Shown here piece after piece: positions 34,377 through 45,307 of a DNA stretch of 64,000 nucleotides. Origin of the DNA: Codonopsis lanceolata (Eukaryota; Streptophyta; Magnoliopsida; Asterales; Campanulaceae); NCBI GenBank assembly GCA_013146195.2, contig CM028378.1:82332295-82396294 (forward strand). The letters are read 5' to 3'. The translations under genes and the position numbers were made by a program. Every line of letters begins with the position of its first letter. The stretch's first letter is position 1. The notes beneath the pieces were generated by a model. It did no database searches. It saw only the letters and a program-made list of their open reading frames with translations, and was not told where the DNA came from.

Positions 34377-34895
34377 ATACAAACATTGAGAGAGATACAG
34401 AGAGATAGAAAGAACGAAACGAACATTATTGAGATGTAAATATTGTTTAGTTGATTGATCGTCATTGATGTCTATAGATAGTTTGATTGATCATATTTTT
34501 TTTACCGATTGCCGAAGATGCAAGTCTTGAAGTGATGAAAATGAGTGAGCGACTAAATGCACTAAGTGGCAAATTCGAGTGGTTGAAAATAATGTTAGAA
34601 GTTTTATGTTTTCCATCTAACATTTATATGTAGATTATATGATAAATAGGGGTAAAATTTTTATTACTAGTAGTTTGTTTGGGTAGCAGTTAGGGAATGT
34701 GGCAGGTAATGGGGCATTTAGTACTGATACCGAAACTTAACAATTTCTTAGTTTTTCTATTTCGATTATTCCCGAATACCTCCACCATAACCAATCAAAT
34801 CAATTAACAACCGTTAATTTCAATTCAGTGTTCGAATACCCACCATTCGGTTCGAAATTATGATGGTTTTATAGGTTAAGTGCGATAGGTTTAGG
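34377..34895. other. No gene
   Basis: AT-rich with a GA-rich patch (34388-34420). I see no feature. Confidence 0.6.
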
Positions 34896-35108
34896 GAAAA
34901 ATACCCAAAAAGTCTCATTAAAAAATCTCATATCCAAAAAGTCCCAAAAATATGTTTTTATCTAAAAAGTCCCAAAGTTCAACTCTTAATACCAAAAAGT
35001 TCAAAACTTAACGCTTCTTTTACATTTGTTAGAGTATGAGGTTTTATTTTAAAAAAAAAAAACTTATTTCTAACTTCAATGATTTTAATGATTCAATATT
35101 TTAGATAA

Positions 35109-35145
<37 letters not shown>

Positions 35146-35340
35146 AAATATTATTATTATTATTATTAAAATAATAATATTATTATTAATAAAATTAATA
35201 ATAATAATAATAAAAAAAAAAGAAAAACAACAAAAAATAACTTACTATTAATAATAACAATAATATTATAAAAATTGCTATTAATATTATTATTGTTATT
35301 AATAGTGTCATTATTATTAATAAATAATAATATTAATTAA
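35109..35340. repeat. TAA/ATT trinucleotide block
   Basis: AAT/ATT runs on both strands, forming inverted TAA repeats. A matching block at 42210-42310 lies at the mirror position of the outer TIR element. Confidence 0.8.
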
Positions 35341-35522
35341 AGTGTAAAGGTTAACACAATTTCATAAAAGTGTAATATTACTACCACAATTTAATAAAAG
35401 TGTAAAGGTTAACTTTTCAAATCTTAATATGAAAAGATTAATTTTAGATTTTATAGCTTGAATACTTGTTTTGAGATCATTGTGAAATTAATTTTAAATA
35501 GACTTTTGGTATTTAATACTAA

Positions 35523-37168
35523 CTAGTGATGCACCCGTGCGTTGCACGAATTGTTCATGTGTATAAAATTATATACTAAATTAAAGTTTAATAATATGTA
35601 ATTATTTTTTTTAAATGAACAAAATAAACAAAAAGTAATAAAAAGTAAAATTAAATATAGAAAATCCTATAGATTTGAAAAAATAATATAAATTTTGGAA
35701 TATTTTTATATATAATAATTTTCGTTCAACATGTACGACAATTACAACTATAAATATCACATAGTAACTCTAGACAAAGCTACATACAACTGATGATAAC
35801 CAAAAATATATTTTCAAATGGAGTCTTATATTAGACAATGACTTACCATAGTTTTTATTCATAGACATTGTGTAAAACATAATCAACAAAAAATATTTTA
35901 TCTGAAATTTGAAAGAAATCGTAGGATAAAATAATATCAGTGACATTCTTGGAATGAAAAGAGTACCGCCAGAATTGCCCTTTGAAAGAACTCAACATTC
36001 TAAAACATGGTTTCTTAACCTTGTAACAATTAATCTCATGTCATTGCATAACTCAAGTGAATAGACTATGTTACGAAACAACATTAATTGAGTTCCAACC
36101 TTCTAATTTAACTCACAGTTTCAGATTTCAGAATATGTAATTCAATTGAAATATTCACGAGTATGTATCGTTCAAATTTAACTCACATTTTGAGATTTTA
36201 GAATATGTATTGTTCATTGATGTGATGTAATTAAAAAAATTGCATCTTAATTTTTATATGACTATTTAATTGAAACCACAAAAAAAAAAAACTTGTATCC
36301 TTTTTAACAACATAACTTATATATTACATTTCAATTTTCAATTACATAAAGAATTAACAAAAAAGAAAGAAAGAGAAAATGTCACTCTAATTTGAATATG
36401 ACATAAAGTTCTCGATATTCTTACTTATTTGTAATGGACCATCATAAAATATTTTTTTTTGTTTAGTTGATTGAGTTTTGTCTTCTTTTCAATTGTGTAG
36501 TGTGCATTCATATGATATTTACAAAATCCCAAACATATATCAATTCATTTGCATATTGTTTGTTTCATACATTGAATAAGTTTCATACTGACACCGTGCC
36601 ACAGACACAAAATCTAGTAATAATTTAAACTAAGACGAACACAAACTAAAAAAACAAACAAAGTCAGGCCCATGAGTATTTTTTATTTTTTATTTGTTTT
36701 TTGTTTTAAATATTATACAACTGTATTTCAAGATCTATTAAAAATAATCGTGAGTATTTTTATTTACCTATTTTTTATTTATAATAATACTAAGCTATTC
36801 AATATTTTTGAATAAATACCATTTTTACTAATTATTTTTATATATTGATTTTGTCTGTAATTAATTATATGCACATGAACTATGTCTGACTTATGAATAG
36901 CTTGGCTAGAAATTTGATTTCTACTATATTTTTGTTTAATATTTAATAGTTATATGCCATTTATATGTCATTTTCGAATTTAATTCTCTAAATAAAAAAA
37001 AAAGTAAACTCAATTGGAATAGTTTCTGTCAACATCATTAAATGACATTTCTCAAATTCAATTTCAATTTTTTTGACATAAACAGAACATAAGTGATTCT
37101 ATTTTTGAAAAGTGAGTTTTGGCGGAAAATTTCTAAAAATTATGCACTTTTATTTTTATATATACTAC
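35523..37168 (-). mobile_element. Non-autonomous Helitron, minus strand
   Basis: The 3' terminus on the minus strand reads 'cgtgcaacgcacgggtgcat' then CACTAG with T next, including the GC-rich hairpin (cgtgc/gcacg). The 5' side near 37100-37168 reads, on the minus strand, tatatataaaaataaaagtg followed by 'ttccgccaaaactcac', related to the Helitron 5' ends at 37937 and 38555. Directly beyond it a degenerate second Helitron 3' end (gcacattacacagttgtg, minus) suggests tandem insertion. No coding sequence. Confidence 0.6.
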
Positions 37169-37936
37169 AACACAACTGTGTAATGTGCGGTTCAATATTG
37201 ATATAAATAAAATAATATAAAATGTTAATGATAACCATATAACTGAATAATTATATGAAAAATCACGAGTTCAATATGTATATAAAACAAATGATAGAAA
37301 ATTATGTTTATAAAAACAATAACTTTTTTTTAACATATCTTTAAATTGATATCGAAATGACACGTTATTGATCACAACAGTTTACTTTGTACAATAAAAA
37401 TTGAAGTTAATCATAAAAATTTTTAATCAAAGCACTCGTGCGATACATGAAACATATATTCATATCAATACAATAGTTAAAACTTTAGTGCTAATAAAAT
37501 ACACAAATGATTGCAATATAAAGATTATGAGTTCAATGTGTAGAATTGAATATCATAATTTTGTAACATTAAAATTAAGATTATTTTGTTTGGCTCTCAT
37601 GTAGATTTCAATTAAAAATCTAAACGTATAAACAAATTAATAGAAATAAAAAAATTAATGAACATCAAGAGTCTTTAGGTTTAAAAATGTTTTACTTTTA
37701 GAGAAAAAAAAATCAATTTATAGAATAAAAATATTAAGAATTTCAGTTCGATTCAAATTCTAATATTTTTCCTGGATATAAACAATAAAATTTACATTGA
37801 AGGCCACAATTCTAATTCTAAACAATGGAATTGAGGTTCACTTTCTCTTATTCTCTACTCTGGAGTCTCAACAAAATTTAAATTCACTGATATGTTTTCC
37901 GTATTAAAAAATGATATTAAGATATATACAAATAAA
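37169..37936. other. No gene; probable Helitron-derived sequence
   Basis: Starts with a decayed minus-strand Helitron 3' end (37168-37195) and continues AT-rich up to the foldback's left terminus. I see no open frame with a recognisable domain. Confidence 0.45.
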
Positions 37937-38554
37937 TCTATACATATATAAAAGGAGAGGAGCAAGTTTTAGAAAGTTTCCGCCAAAAGTGACTTTCCAA
38001 ATTTAGAAACACTTCTAATTTGTATATAAGCCACTTTTTACAATGGATTGAAAATAGAAAATGTCATTATTATGGTTGGTTGGATAAATGATTTCAAAAC
38101 CTCTTCACATTCTTATTTAGTATATTAAGAAAAATATGTAGAGTAGAAACGTGAGAGATAACAAAGCCAATTATTTTTGTCAATTTCTTTGTATCATTAT
38201 CCAGGCTAAGAAAAATAAAGATGAAATAAAACAACGATTTTGAAACTAAATCATATACACACATTTTGAAGTAGAACTAATTCACAGACAATCAATTAAT
38301 AATAATACCAAGTTTTTTTTGTCAATTTCTTTGCATCAATATCCAAGCTAGGAAAAATAAAGATAGAATAAAACAACGATTTTGAAACTAAATCATATAC
38401 AAGACTTTGAAGTAAAACTAATTCATAGATAATCAATTAATAATAATACCAAGATTTGACATTTTTTTCTCTATTTCATTATAACTAAAGTTATTATTGT
38501 AAAAAAAAATCTATAAATCGAGATAGGACCAATTTTTTGAGACAGCTAGCTACA

Positions 38555-40078
38555 TCTATACATATATAAAAGGAGAGGATCAAATAACGGAAATATCCCG
38601 CCAAAATACACTTTCTAGATTTGGAAACACTTTTGTTTTAATTCAAGAGTCATTTTTGTCTTGGTATTTGATACTTGATATTGTCATCATTATTTTAAGT
38701 ACATAAATTAATTAAAAAACCTTTCACATTTCTATTTATCTTTAGCCAATTGAATTTTTTATTGTTATAAACTTCCGGCCTCCTTACATTTAATATTCAA
38801 TAGTATTAAAAAAATCTAGATTTTTTTTTATAACTACAGAAAATGCAAGGAAATAAACGTAGATATTTATTTTAATGACTGGATTATACAACAAATTATC
38901 ATTGAATTGTGAATAAATACAATATTGAAAAAATTACAAGAACCAACTGTCGAATTAATAAATTTATTTTGTCATTTACAGTTACATTCAATAATATAGA
39001 GGATTGTGTTTTTTTAATGACTAAATTATACAACATAATATCAAATTAATAATAGCAATATAAAAACAATTACAATAATTATACATCAAGTTAATTAATT
39101 AATTCGGTTGTACATGGACATATTGGGAGATGTACATCCGTAGGGCTATTCAAATATCAAGCAGTTTACAATGTTGAAACCACTATAAATTTGTTGCAAA
39201 GGAAGCGTTGTTCATTAGAAAAATCAATAGACAAATAAGGAATATCAAACTGCGAAATGAAACTCTTATAAGTATGACTAAGTATATTCGTTCGACCAAC
39301 CATAGTGGAATCAACATTGAAGTTGAGGCAGTTGATAGAGCACATTATTCAGACGTTAGTTTGACTTGATAAATGAGATTATTTTTTTGAGATGGAGGGA
39401 GTATAATTATTTTCTAGAGTTATTATGACAATGTTACGGTGATAACCTTCAAAATAAAGCCAAAGGTTTTTTGTTTGACCAATTTCTAATGATAAGTGTT
39501 CCATATAAATAAGTGATACTGATACCGATAGTAATCTTACACGTTCGACGACCAATGTTGTTTTTTAGTAAGTATTCGAAAAAAATAAATATTGTTTTAC
39601 ATAATGTAATTCTTTATAATTAACTATTAAGTTACACTTTTTTTTTGTCTTTATGTTTTAATAACTTGTTCAACTTTCATACAGTGTTGTCACTAAAATT
39701 TAAATTTTGTTGTATTATTATAGATTTTTATATATTGTGCATCACATGGGGGATTTTCTAACACAACCCTTAAATTTTTTTTGTGTTGTCGCTTTATCTA
39801 AATTTACTAATTCTAGGGCCTTCAAATTTCGTTATGTGATAGTGATCGTTGTGACAATTGTACATTTTCAATGAGAAATGTTGTATATAAAGAAATATTT
39901 TAAAATTTATAATAACTTTTTCAAATTAATGTAATTTTCATCTTTAATTTTACTTTTTATTATTATTTTTGTTTATTTTGTTCATATTAAAGTTTTTAAA
40001 TGTATATTAATCAACTTTAATTGAGTATATGAATTTAAACACGTGTACAAATCGTGCAACGCACGGGAGCATCACTAG
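38555..40078 (+). mobile_element. Non-autonomous Helitron with in-window empty site, 1524 bp
   Basis: Begins TCTATACATATATAAAAGGA and ends with hairpin 'cgtgcaacgcacg' and 'gagcatcaCTAG'. It interrupts 'gctagctaca / tgtaaaaa' in the left arm of the foldback. The right arm, reverse-complemented, reads straight through as 'gctagctacatgaaaaa'. The insertion is therefore exactly between A and T without target duplication, the Helitron hallmark. No coding sequence. Confidence 0.9.
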
Positions 40079-41760
40079 TGTAAAAAAATAGAAACCCGAT
40101 AATTTCTGATTTTTTAATTACTTATACATGTTTAAAAATTCAAATATAAAAAAGTACTGATGATGAAATTAATCAACATTTAGATCGAATTTGTTTGTTA
40201 GTTAAAATTAATAAACAAGTTTTAAAGTTAAAACAGAGTTTTTGAAATATTTTTGGAAACATGAACATACCAATAAGTTTCCGGTAAGTCGGTGGTCGCC
40301 GGACTTTCTTTAGGTGGTAACCTTGGGATTGATCATCGCTGCAAAAAATGCGTAAAAAAAATTGCAATGTGTGGTGAAAATAGGGTAAAATGTTTTTTAT
40401 TTCGTTTATATACATCAACTAAAATAACACGGTTTTATGAGTGTTTATCGGGTCGTGGTCCAAAAGTTATCAATAGCACGATTTAAACCAAATTTTTCGA
40501 TGTCTATCCATCGATCGTTTGAATTTTTGGTTCATTTTCCTTGACCCATCTCCTACATTTTATTTTCCTTCGTTATATACTATTTTAATTATTTTGTTAG
40601 GTCTGATTTTTAAATTTAACCATAATACTTGAATTATTTTGTAAAAATTACCAAATTTGAAAATTGTAGTTTTTAAGGTTTTATGACAAAAGATGTTAGT
40701 ATATCACAAACAATTTGTCATTTGTCTTATATTATATGCGCTAACAATTTTTTTGTCTTTATTTCTATATTTAAAACCTTAAAAACAATACTTTTCAAAA
40801 TTGGTAATTTTTTGTCTTGATATACTAACATGTTTTGTCATAAAACCTTAAAAACAATACTTTTCAAAATTGATAATTTTTACAAAATAATTCAAGTATT
40901 ATGGTTCAATTTAAAAATCAGACATAAAGAAAAAATAATTAAAATAATATATAACAAAGGAAAATAAAATGTAGGAGATGAGTCAAGGAAAATGAACCAA
41001 AAATTCAAACGATTGATGGAAAGACATCATAAAATTTGGTTTAAATTGTGCTATGGATAACTTTTGGACAGCGATCCGGTAAACACTCATAAAACCATAT
41101 TGTTTTAGTTGATGTATATAAACGAAAAGAAAATACTTTTACCCCAGTTTCACGACACGTTGTAATTTTTTTTACACATTTTTTGCAGCGATGACCAATC
41201 CTAAGGTTACTACCTAAAGAAAGTTCGGCAACGGAAGCTATGACCACCGACTTACCGGAAACTTGTTGGTATGTTTATATTTCCAAAAATATTTCAAAAA
41301 CTCTGTTTAACTTCAAAACTTGTTTATCAATTTTAACTAACAAACAAATTCGATCTAAATGTTGATTAATTTCATCATCAGTACTTTTTTTATATCTGAA
41401 TTTTTAAATATGTATAAGTAACTAAAAAAAATCAGAAATTATCGGGTTTCTATTTTTTTTTTCATGTAGCTAGCTGTCTCAAAAAACTGGTCATATCTCG
41501 ATTTATATATATATATTTTACAATAATAACTTTGGTTATGATGAAATATAGAGAAAAAAAGTCAGATCTTGGTATTATTATTAATTGATTGTCTGTGAAT
41601 TAGTTTTACTTCAAAGTATGTGTATATGATTTAGTTTCAAAATCGTTGTTTTATTCAATTTTTATTTTTCCTAGCCTGGGTATGGATGCAAAGAAATTGA
41701 CAAAAAAAACTTGGTTTTGTTATCTCTTATGTTTCTACTATGCATATTTTTCTTAATATA

Positions 41761-42018
41761 CTCCGTCCGTCCCTAAATTATCGTTTTCCTTTCTTTTTTC
41801 GTCCGTCCCAAAATAATTGTCCAGTTTGAAACTTACCTTTTTAGAACATCACTTTTACCACTTTACCCTTATTTTTTCACCATACTTTAATTATGAGCCA
41901 CATACACATGAGTTTTAAAAGAAACTACACATTAAACCATTATAAATAATCAAGTCAATTGTTTTTTCTTAAACTGTGCGCCGGGTCAACTATGACGATT
42001 ATTTAGGGACGGAGGGAG
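41761..42018. mobile_element. Stowaway MITE, 258 bp, intact
   Basis: Starts CTCCGTCCGTCCCTAAATTA and ends TTTAGGGACGGAGGGAG, flanked by TA on both sides (41759-41760, 42019-42020). The left foldback arm shows the unoccupied 'tattaag' site. It is the best reference copy for the Stowaways at 22752 and 48227. Confidence 0.9.
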
Positions 42019-42255
42019 TATTAAATAAGAATGTGAAGATGTTTTAGAATCATTTATCCAATCAATCATAATAATGACATTTTATATTTTCAATTTCCAA
42101 TGTAAAAAATGGCTTATATACTAAGTGTTTCTAAATTTGAAAAGTCACTTTTGATGGAAACTTTCCAAAACTTGCTCTTCTCCTTTTATATATGTATAGA
42201 TAGATAATGGTAATAAAAAATAATAATATTACTATTATAATAATAGTATTATTTT

Positions 42256-42298
<43 letters not shown>

Positions 42299-42589
42299 TA
42301 ATATTCAATACAATATTATCATCATTGATACAAACAAAAGAAAAATAAATTTTCGTCAAAATGAAAGTTTTTAACATAACAACATTCGTAGATATAGTTT
42401 TGAACTTTTTTTATATTAAAATTTTGATTTTAAAACTTTTTGGATATAATAATTATTCTTGGGACCTCTTGGATATGAGAATTTTGGCAAAGACTTGTAT
42501 AGGACCGTCTTACGGATCCTAAATCCGTAAGGCGGAGCCCCATTTACAAATTCGGGGGTTAATAGCAAAATCTGTTATTAATATTCACA

Positions 42590-42830
42590 AAAACAAGCTA
42601 GCTGAGTTGGTGATAGGAGGAACTTAGAGGTTCAGCAAAGGAGGTCTGTGGTTCGACACCCCCCAACTTCAACATTATATTTTAATGCTCATTTCCTCTA
42701 TTTACGGGTTAATAATTAAATCTGTTAATAAAAACATAATAAGTTGTTAGTAAAGTTGGTTGGAGGTGCCACCTCAAGGGTTTAGGGATTGATGGTTAGT
42801 GGTTTGAAACTCCATAGTTACAATGTTTTG
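42590..42830 (+). other. Two tRNA-like (SINE head) segments
   Basis: Segment 1 has an A-box-like 'tagctgagttggt' at about 42599 and a B-box-like 'ggttcgacacc' at about 42651. Segment 2 has 'tagtaaagttggttgg' at about 42750 and 'ggtttgaaactcc' at about 42800. The spacing fits internal Pol III promoters of tRNA-derived SINEs. A full tRNA cloverleaf is not evident, so they are likely SINE-derived fragments inside the MULE. Confidence 0.4.
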
Positions 42831-42853
42831 TTTTAATTCTCATTATTGAAAAG

Positions 42854-43381
42854 TTCTTCTATTTGTTTCAGTGCCCCTCCACTTTCAATGTTTGTTAGCT
42901 TCGTTAGCTATCCGTTAGCATCAATTGCCTTGGGATACTTGACAGATCCTAACGAACTTTGACGAAATGCTAAATGACACATTTAAAACCAAAAGTGACA
43001 CATTAAAAACACAAAAAGTGACACATTTTAATGTTAAAAGTGACACTATAAATGAAAATTTATTATAATTTTTATTAAAATACAAAGTGACACTATTAAT
43101 ACTAAAAAGTGCCACTATTCTTCTATTTGTTTCAGTGCCCCTCCACTTTCAATGTTTGTTAGCTTCGTTAGTCATCCGTTAGCATCAATTGCCTTGGGAT
43201 ACTTGACAGATCCTAACGAACTTTGACGAAATGCTAAATGACACATTTAAAACCAAAAGTGACACATTAAAAACACAAAAAGTGACACATTTTAATGTTA
43301 AAAGTGACACTATAAATGAAAATTTATTATAATTTTTATTAAAATACAAAGTGACACTATTAATACTAAAAAGTGACACAT
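42854..43381. repeat. 264-bp tandem duplication
   Basis: 'ttcttctatttgtttcagtg' starts at 42854 and again at 43118 and the copies are nearly identical. The identical small minus-strand frames 42921-43115 and 43185-43379 are products of this duplication and not genes. High identity suggests a recent event or gene conversion. Confidence 0.9.
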
Positions 43382-44310
43382 TTAATACTAAAAAGTGACA
43401 CTCTTAATACTAAAAAGTGACACTCTTAATACAAAAAGTGACACATTTAATACTAAAAAGTGACACTCTTAATACTAAAAAGTGACACATTTAATACTAA
43501 AAAGTGACACTCTTCCTTAAATAATTTACGGGCCAAAATGAATCATCTCGTGTTTCAAGTTCATCTTCTACATGCCTAGATCTTGCTCCTCTGCATTACG
43601 AAGGAAAGAGCAAAAATAATTAAGGGAAGTATTGAAAAGGGCAAGAAAAAGACTACGATTTTTCGATTCCCATCAAGCCAAGTAATTTGGTTCCAAGACT
43701 CTAATGCTCGATTATTTTAGATATATTTTCAGTAAATTTTGTAAGTTTGAGTAAGAAACATATACTTTACCTTGAAAAAGTTATGGTTTTGTGTTTTTAA
43801 CGATTGACACTTGGGATTATATACATTTCTATGAATGAGAAGATATATTTCAGTAGTGTTCAATTGATTATTGCTGTTAAAATCACTAGCTCAAAAGTGA
43901 CACACTTTAGTCCTAAAAGTAACACACTTCAAGCCTAAAAGTGACACTCTTATTGATACAAATTGTATGATTATAAAAATGAGTTGTTTTACCAAAAGTG
44001 ACACACCTAATGCCTAAAAGTGACACAATTAATACATAAAAGTGACATACTAAACGTGACACTTATGAATAAAAATTAAAAGATGAAAAGTGATTTTTTT
44101 TACCAAAAGTGACACATGTAAAACTTAAAAGCGACACATTCTATGTTTAAAAGTGACACTCTGATTTAAAGTAACTAAGTAAAACTTAATCAGACCTAAG
44201 GCAACAATTATCCAAAAGTGACACACTTTTGTTCTCAAAGTGACACACGTCAAGCCTAAAAGTAACACTCTGATTGATCGTAAATATAAACAATGTCAAA
44301 ATGACACATC
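42975..44310. repeat. AAAAGTGACAC motif array
   Basis: More than twenty copies of A(3-5)GTGACAC in one orientation, most regular at 43360-43510, where the spacing is about 21-22 bp, then more scattered to 44300. Variants are GTAACAC, GCGACAC and GTGCCAC. Dense oriented motifs like this are known as subterminal transposase-binding repeats in some DNA transposons; here they fill the interior. Confidence 0.8.
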
Positions 44311-44618
44311 CCTTCTAATAAAACTTAAAAACAATAAAAACAATTCTAAGATGTTTCGAATCTTAGACCAAATATGCCCATTCCAACAACTTATAAAATT
44401 CATGTGAACCATCTCAACATATTGATTTTTATGAGTTTTTATAACGTATTATTGATTTATTATGACCAGAAAATTTATAAATCCTTAAAAATTACTTTCT
44501 TCCATCACGCCAAACTCATGATTGTAAATTTTATTAACATATTTAATTATTAACCCGCGAATTCCTAAATGGGGCCCCGTCTTGCAGGAGACCACCTTGA
44601 GAATTTTTTGGTGTATTT

Positions 44619-45307
44619 AAACAGTACCGGACGGTTGCACGTGGCAGGAAATCACACAGTTTCACACGAGTGGATCCAGTCACACGAGTGACGAAGCTCT
44701 TTTATTTAGCTTTTAGCACCTGCGAGATAAAGACTGCCCCAAATTCTCCGACTTCAAATATCTCTCCCCGATTCGCTCTGTTGCAATCTTTAGGGTTCTT
44801 GCTCAATCCATTTCCTTCTTCCTCCCAGGCACACATGAGACCCCCAAATTCTCTCCAAATTCATCCAGGATTTGTTTAAGTTCTCTCCCCCAATTCTCTT
44901 CTCCTCTCCTCTTATCTACATCAATATCAATTTTTGGGTTTTGGGGACGTCAATTATGTTCATTTCTCTTCTTCTCCGATTCTCGTCCCCATCATCGCTC
45001 GTTATCAAACTTGGTAATCTCCGTGTCTTCGGTCCTGGTTTGAATCCCTTTTTCCCCCACAACATGGCCAATCACTCCTCTCGCTAATTCTCCCTGCGCT
45101 CCTTTATTTCTCTTTTCTATATCATGTAAAAGAGGTGAAAAATCTTCGATATTGTTGTTTGGGTTTTCGATAATCCTGCTATTGGGAAATCTCTGGTTTT
45201 GTTTGGCTGCAAACTCTCAGTCTGTGTGTAGCGTGTGTGCCTTTTTCTTTTTTTTTTCTCTTTGGATTATTTTGGGGGAATTGGATTTTGGATTGAGCCC
45301 GATAAGC
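44619..45307 (+). promoter_or_regulatory. Promoter and leader of the PIA-like gene
   Basis: A G-box CACGTG with GC on its 3' side lies at 44638-44643, twenty bases after the TE nest ends. A 'cacacgagt' repeat follows at about 44662 and 44681. A reverse telo-box TTAGGGTT lies at 44790-44797. From about 44800 the sequence becomes CT-rich, typical of a plant 5' leader. G-boxes bind bZIP and bHLH/PIF factors, which would suit a phytochrome-pathway gene, but this link is inference. The transcription start and a possible leader intron cannot be fixed by eye. Confidence 0.5.

Larger units (their letters stand above)
37937..42200. mobile_element. Giant foldback palindrome with Helitron-like outer ends
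   Basis: Arms of about 1.1 kb are inverted copies: left 37937-38554 plus 40079-40706, right 40819-42200. Both outer ends, read inward, start tctatacatatataaaagga. The left arm is interrupted by a Helitron (38555-40078) and carries an extra 142-bp tandem unit (anchors at 38179 and 38321). The right arm is interrupted by a Stowaway (41761-42018). The central spacer is about 110 bp. Mirror open frames 40292-40486 (+) and 41041-41247 (-) are the same stretch in the two arms and have no known domain. Confidence 0.8.
42486..44598. mobile_element. MULE-like element with 9-bp target duplication
   Basis: Flanked by GAGAATTTT at 42477-42485 and 44599-44607. The inverted ends share 'cggagccccattta / cggggccccattta' followed by 'attcgcgggttaata'-like sequence. 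The outermost left bases (ggcaaagacttgtatagg, then ccgtcttacggat) resemble the MITE at 592-745. The interior has no transposase but a 264-bp tandem duplication, more than twenty copies of an AAAAGTGACAC motif, and two tRNA-like A/B-box segments. Confidence 0.8.
34896..44618. mobile_element. Old TIR element filled by later insertions (TE nest)
   Basis: The left end (about 34896-35340) and right end (about 42205-42485 plus 44599-44618, interrupted by a MULE) are inverted copies. Shared blocks: 'aaatacccaaaaagtctc', 'tctcatatccaaaaagtccc' and 'aaaaagttcaaaact', followed on both sides by TAA-rich DNA. The termini (gggaaaaatacccaaaaagt) look MULE-like. Inside lie minus-strand Helitrons, a giant foldback and a MULE. 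No coding sequence of the outer element survives, and no target duplication could be defined. Confidence 0.5.

Noticed and set aside
40292..41247. Mirror-image open frames in the foldback arms as a real protein
   Set aside because: The two frames correspond to the same arm sequence in opposite orientation. They differ by indels, have no known domain and no start context. They could be a relic, but a gene call is not supported.
42921..43379. Two identical small genes in tandem
   Set aside because: These minus-strand frames have no domain, are rich in Phe/Val/Ser from the GTGACAC motif, and simply reflect the 264-bp tandem duplication.
43360..43510. CRISPR-like regular repeats
   Set aside because: Short GTGACAC repeats without unique spacers, in plant nuclear DNA inside a MULE. 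No cas genes.
45152..45307. Hydrophobic N-terminal extension (signal-peptide-like) of the PIA-like protein
   Set aside because: The frame is open by chance in CT-rich leader DNA. Known PIA-type proteins are small soluble ankyrin proteins and the extension lacks a normal signal peptide pattern with a cleavage site.
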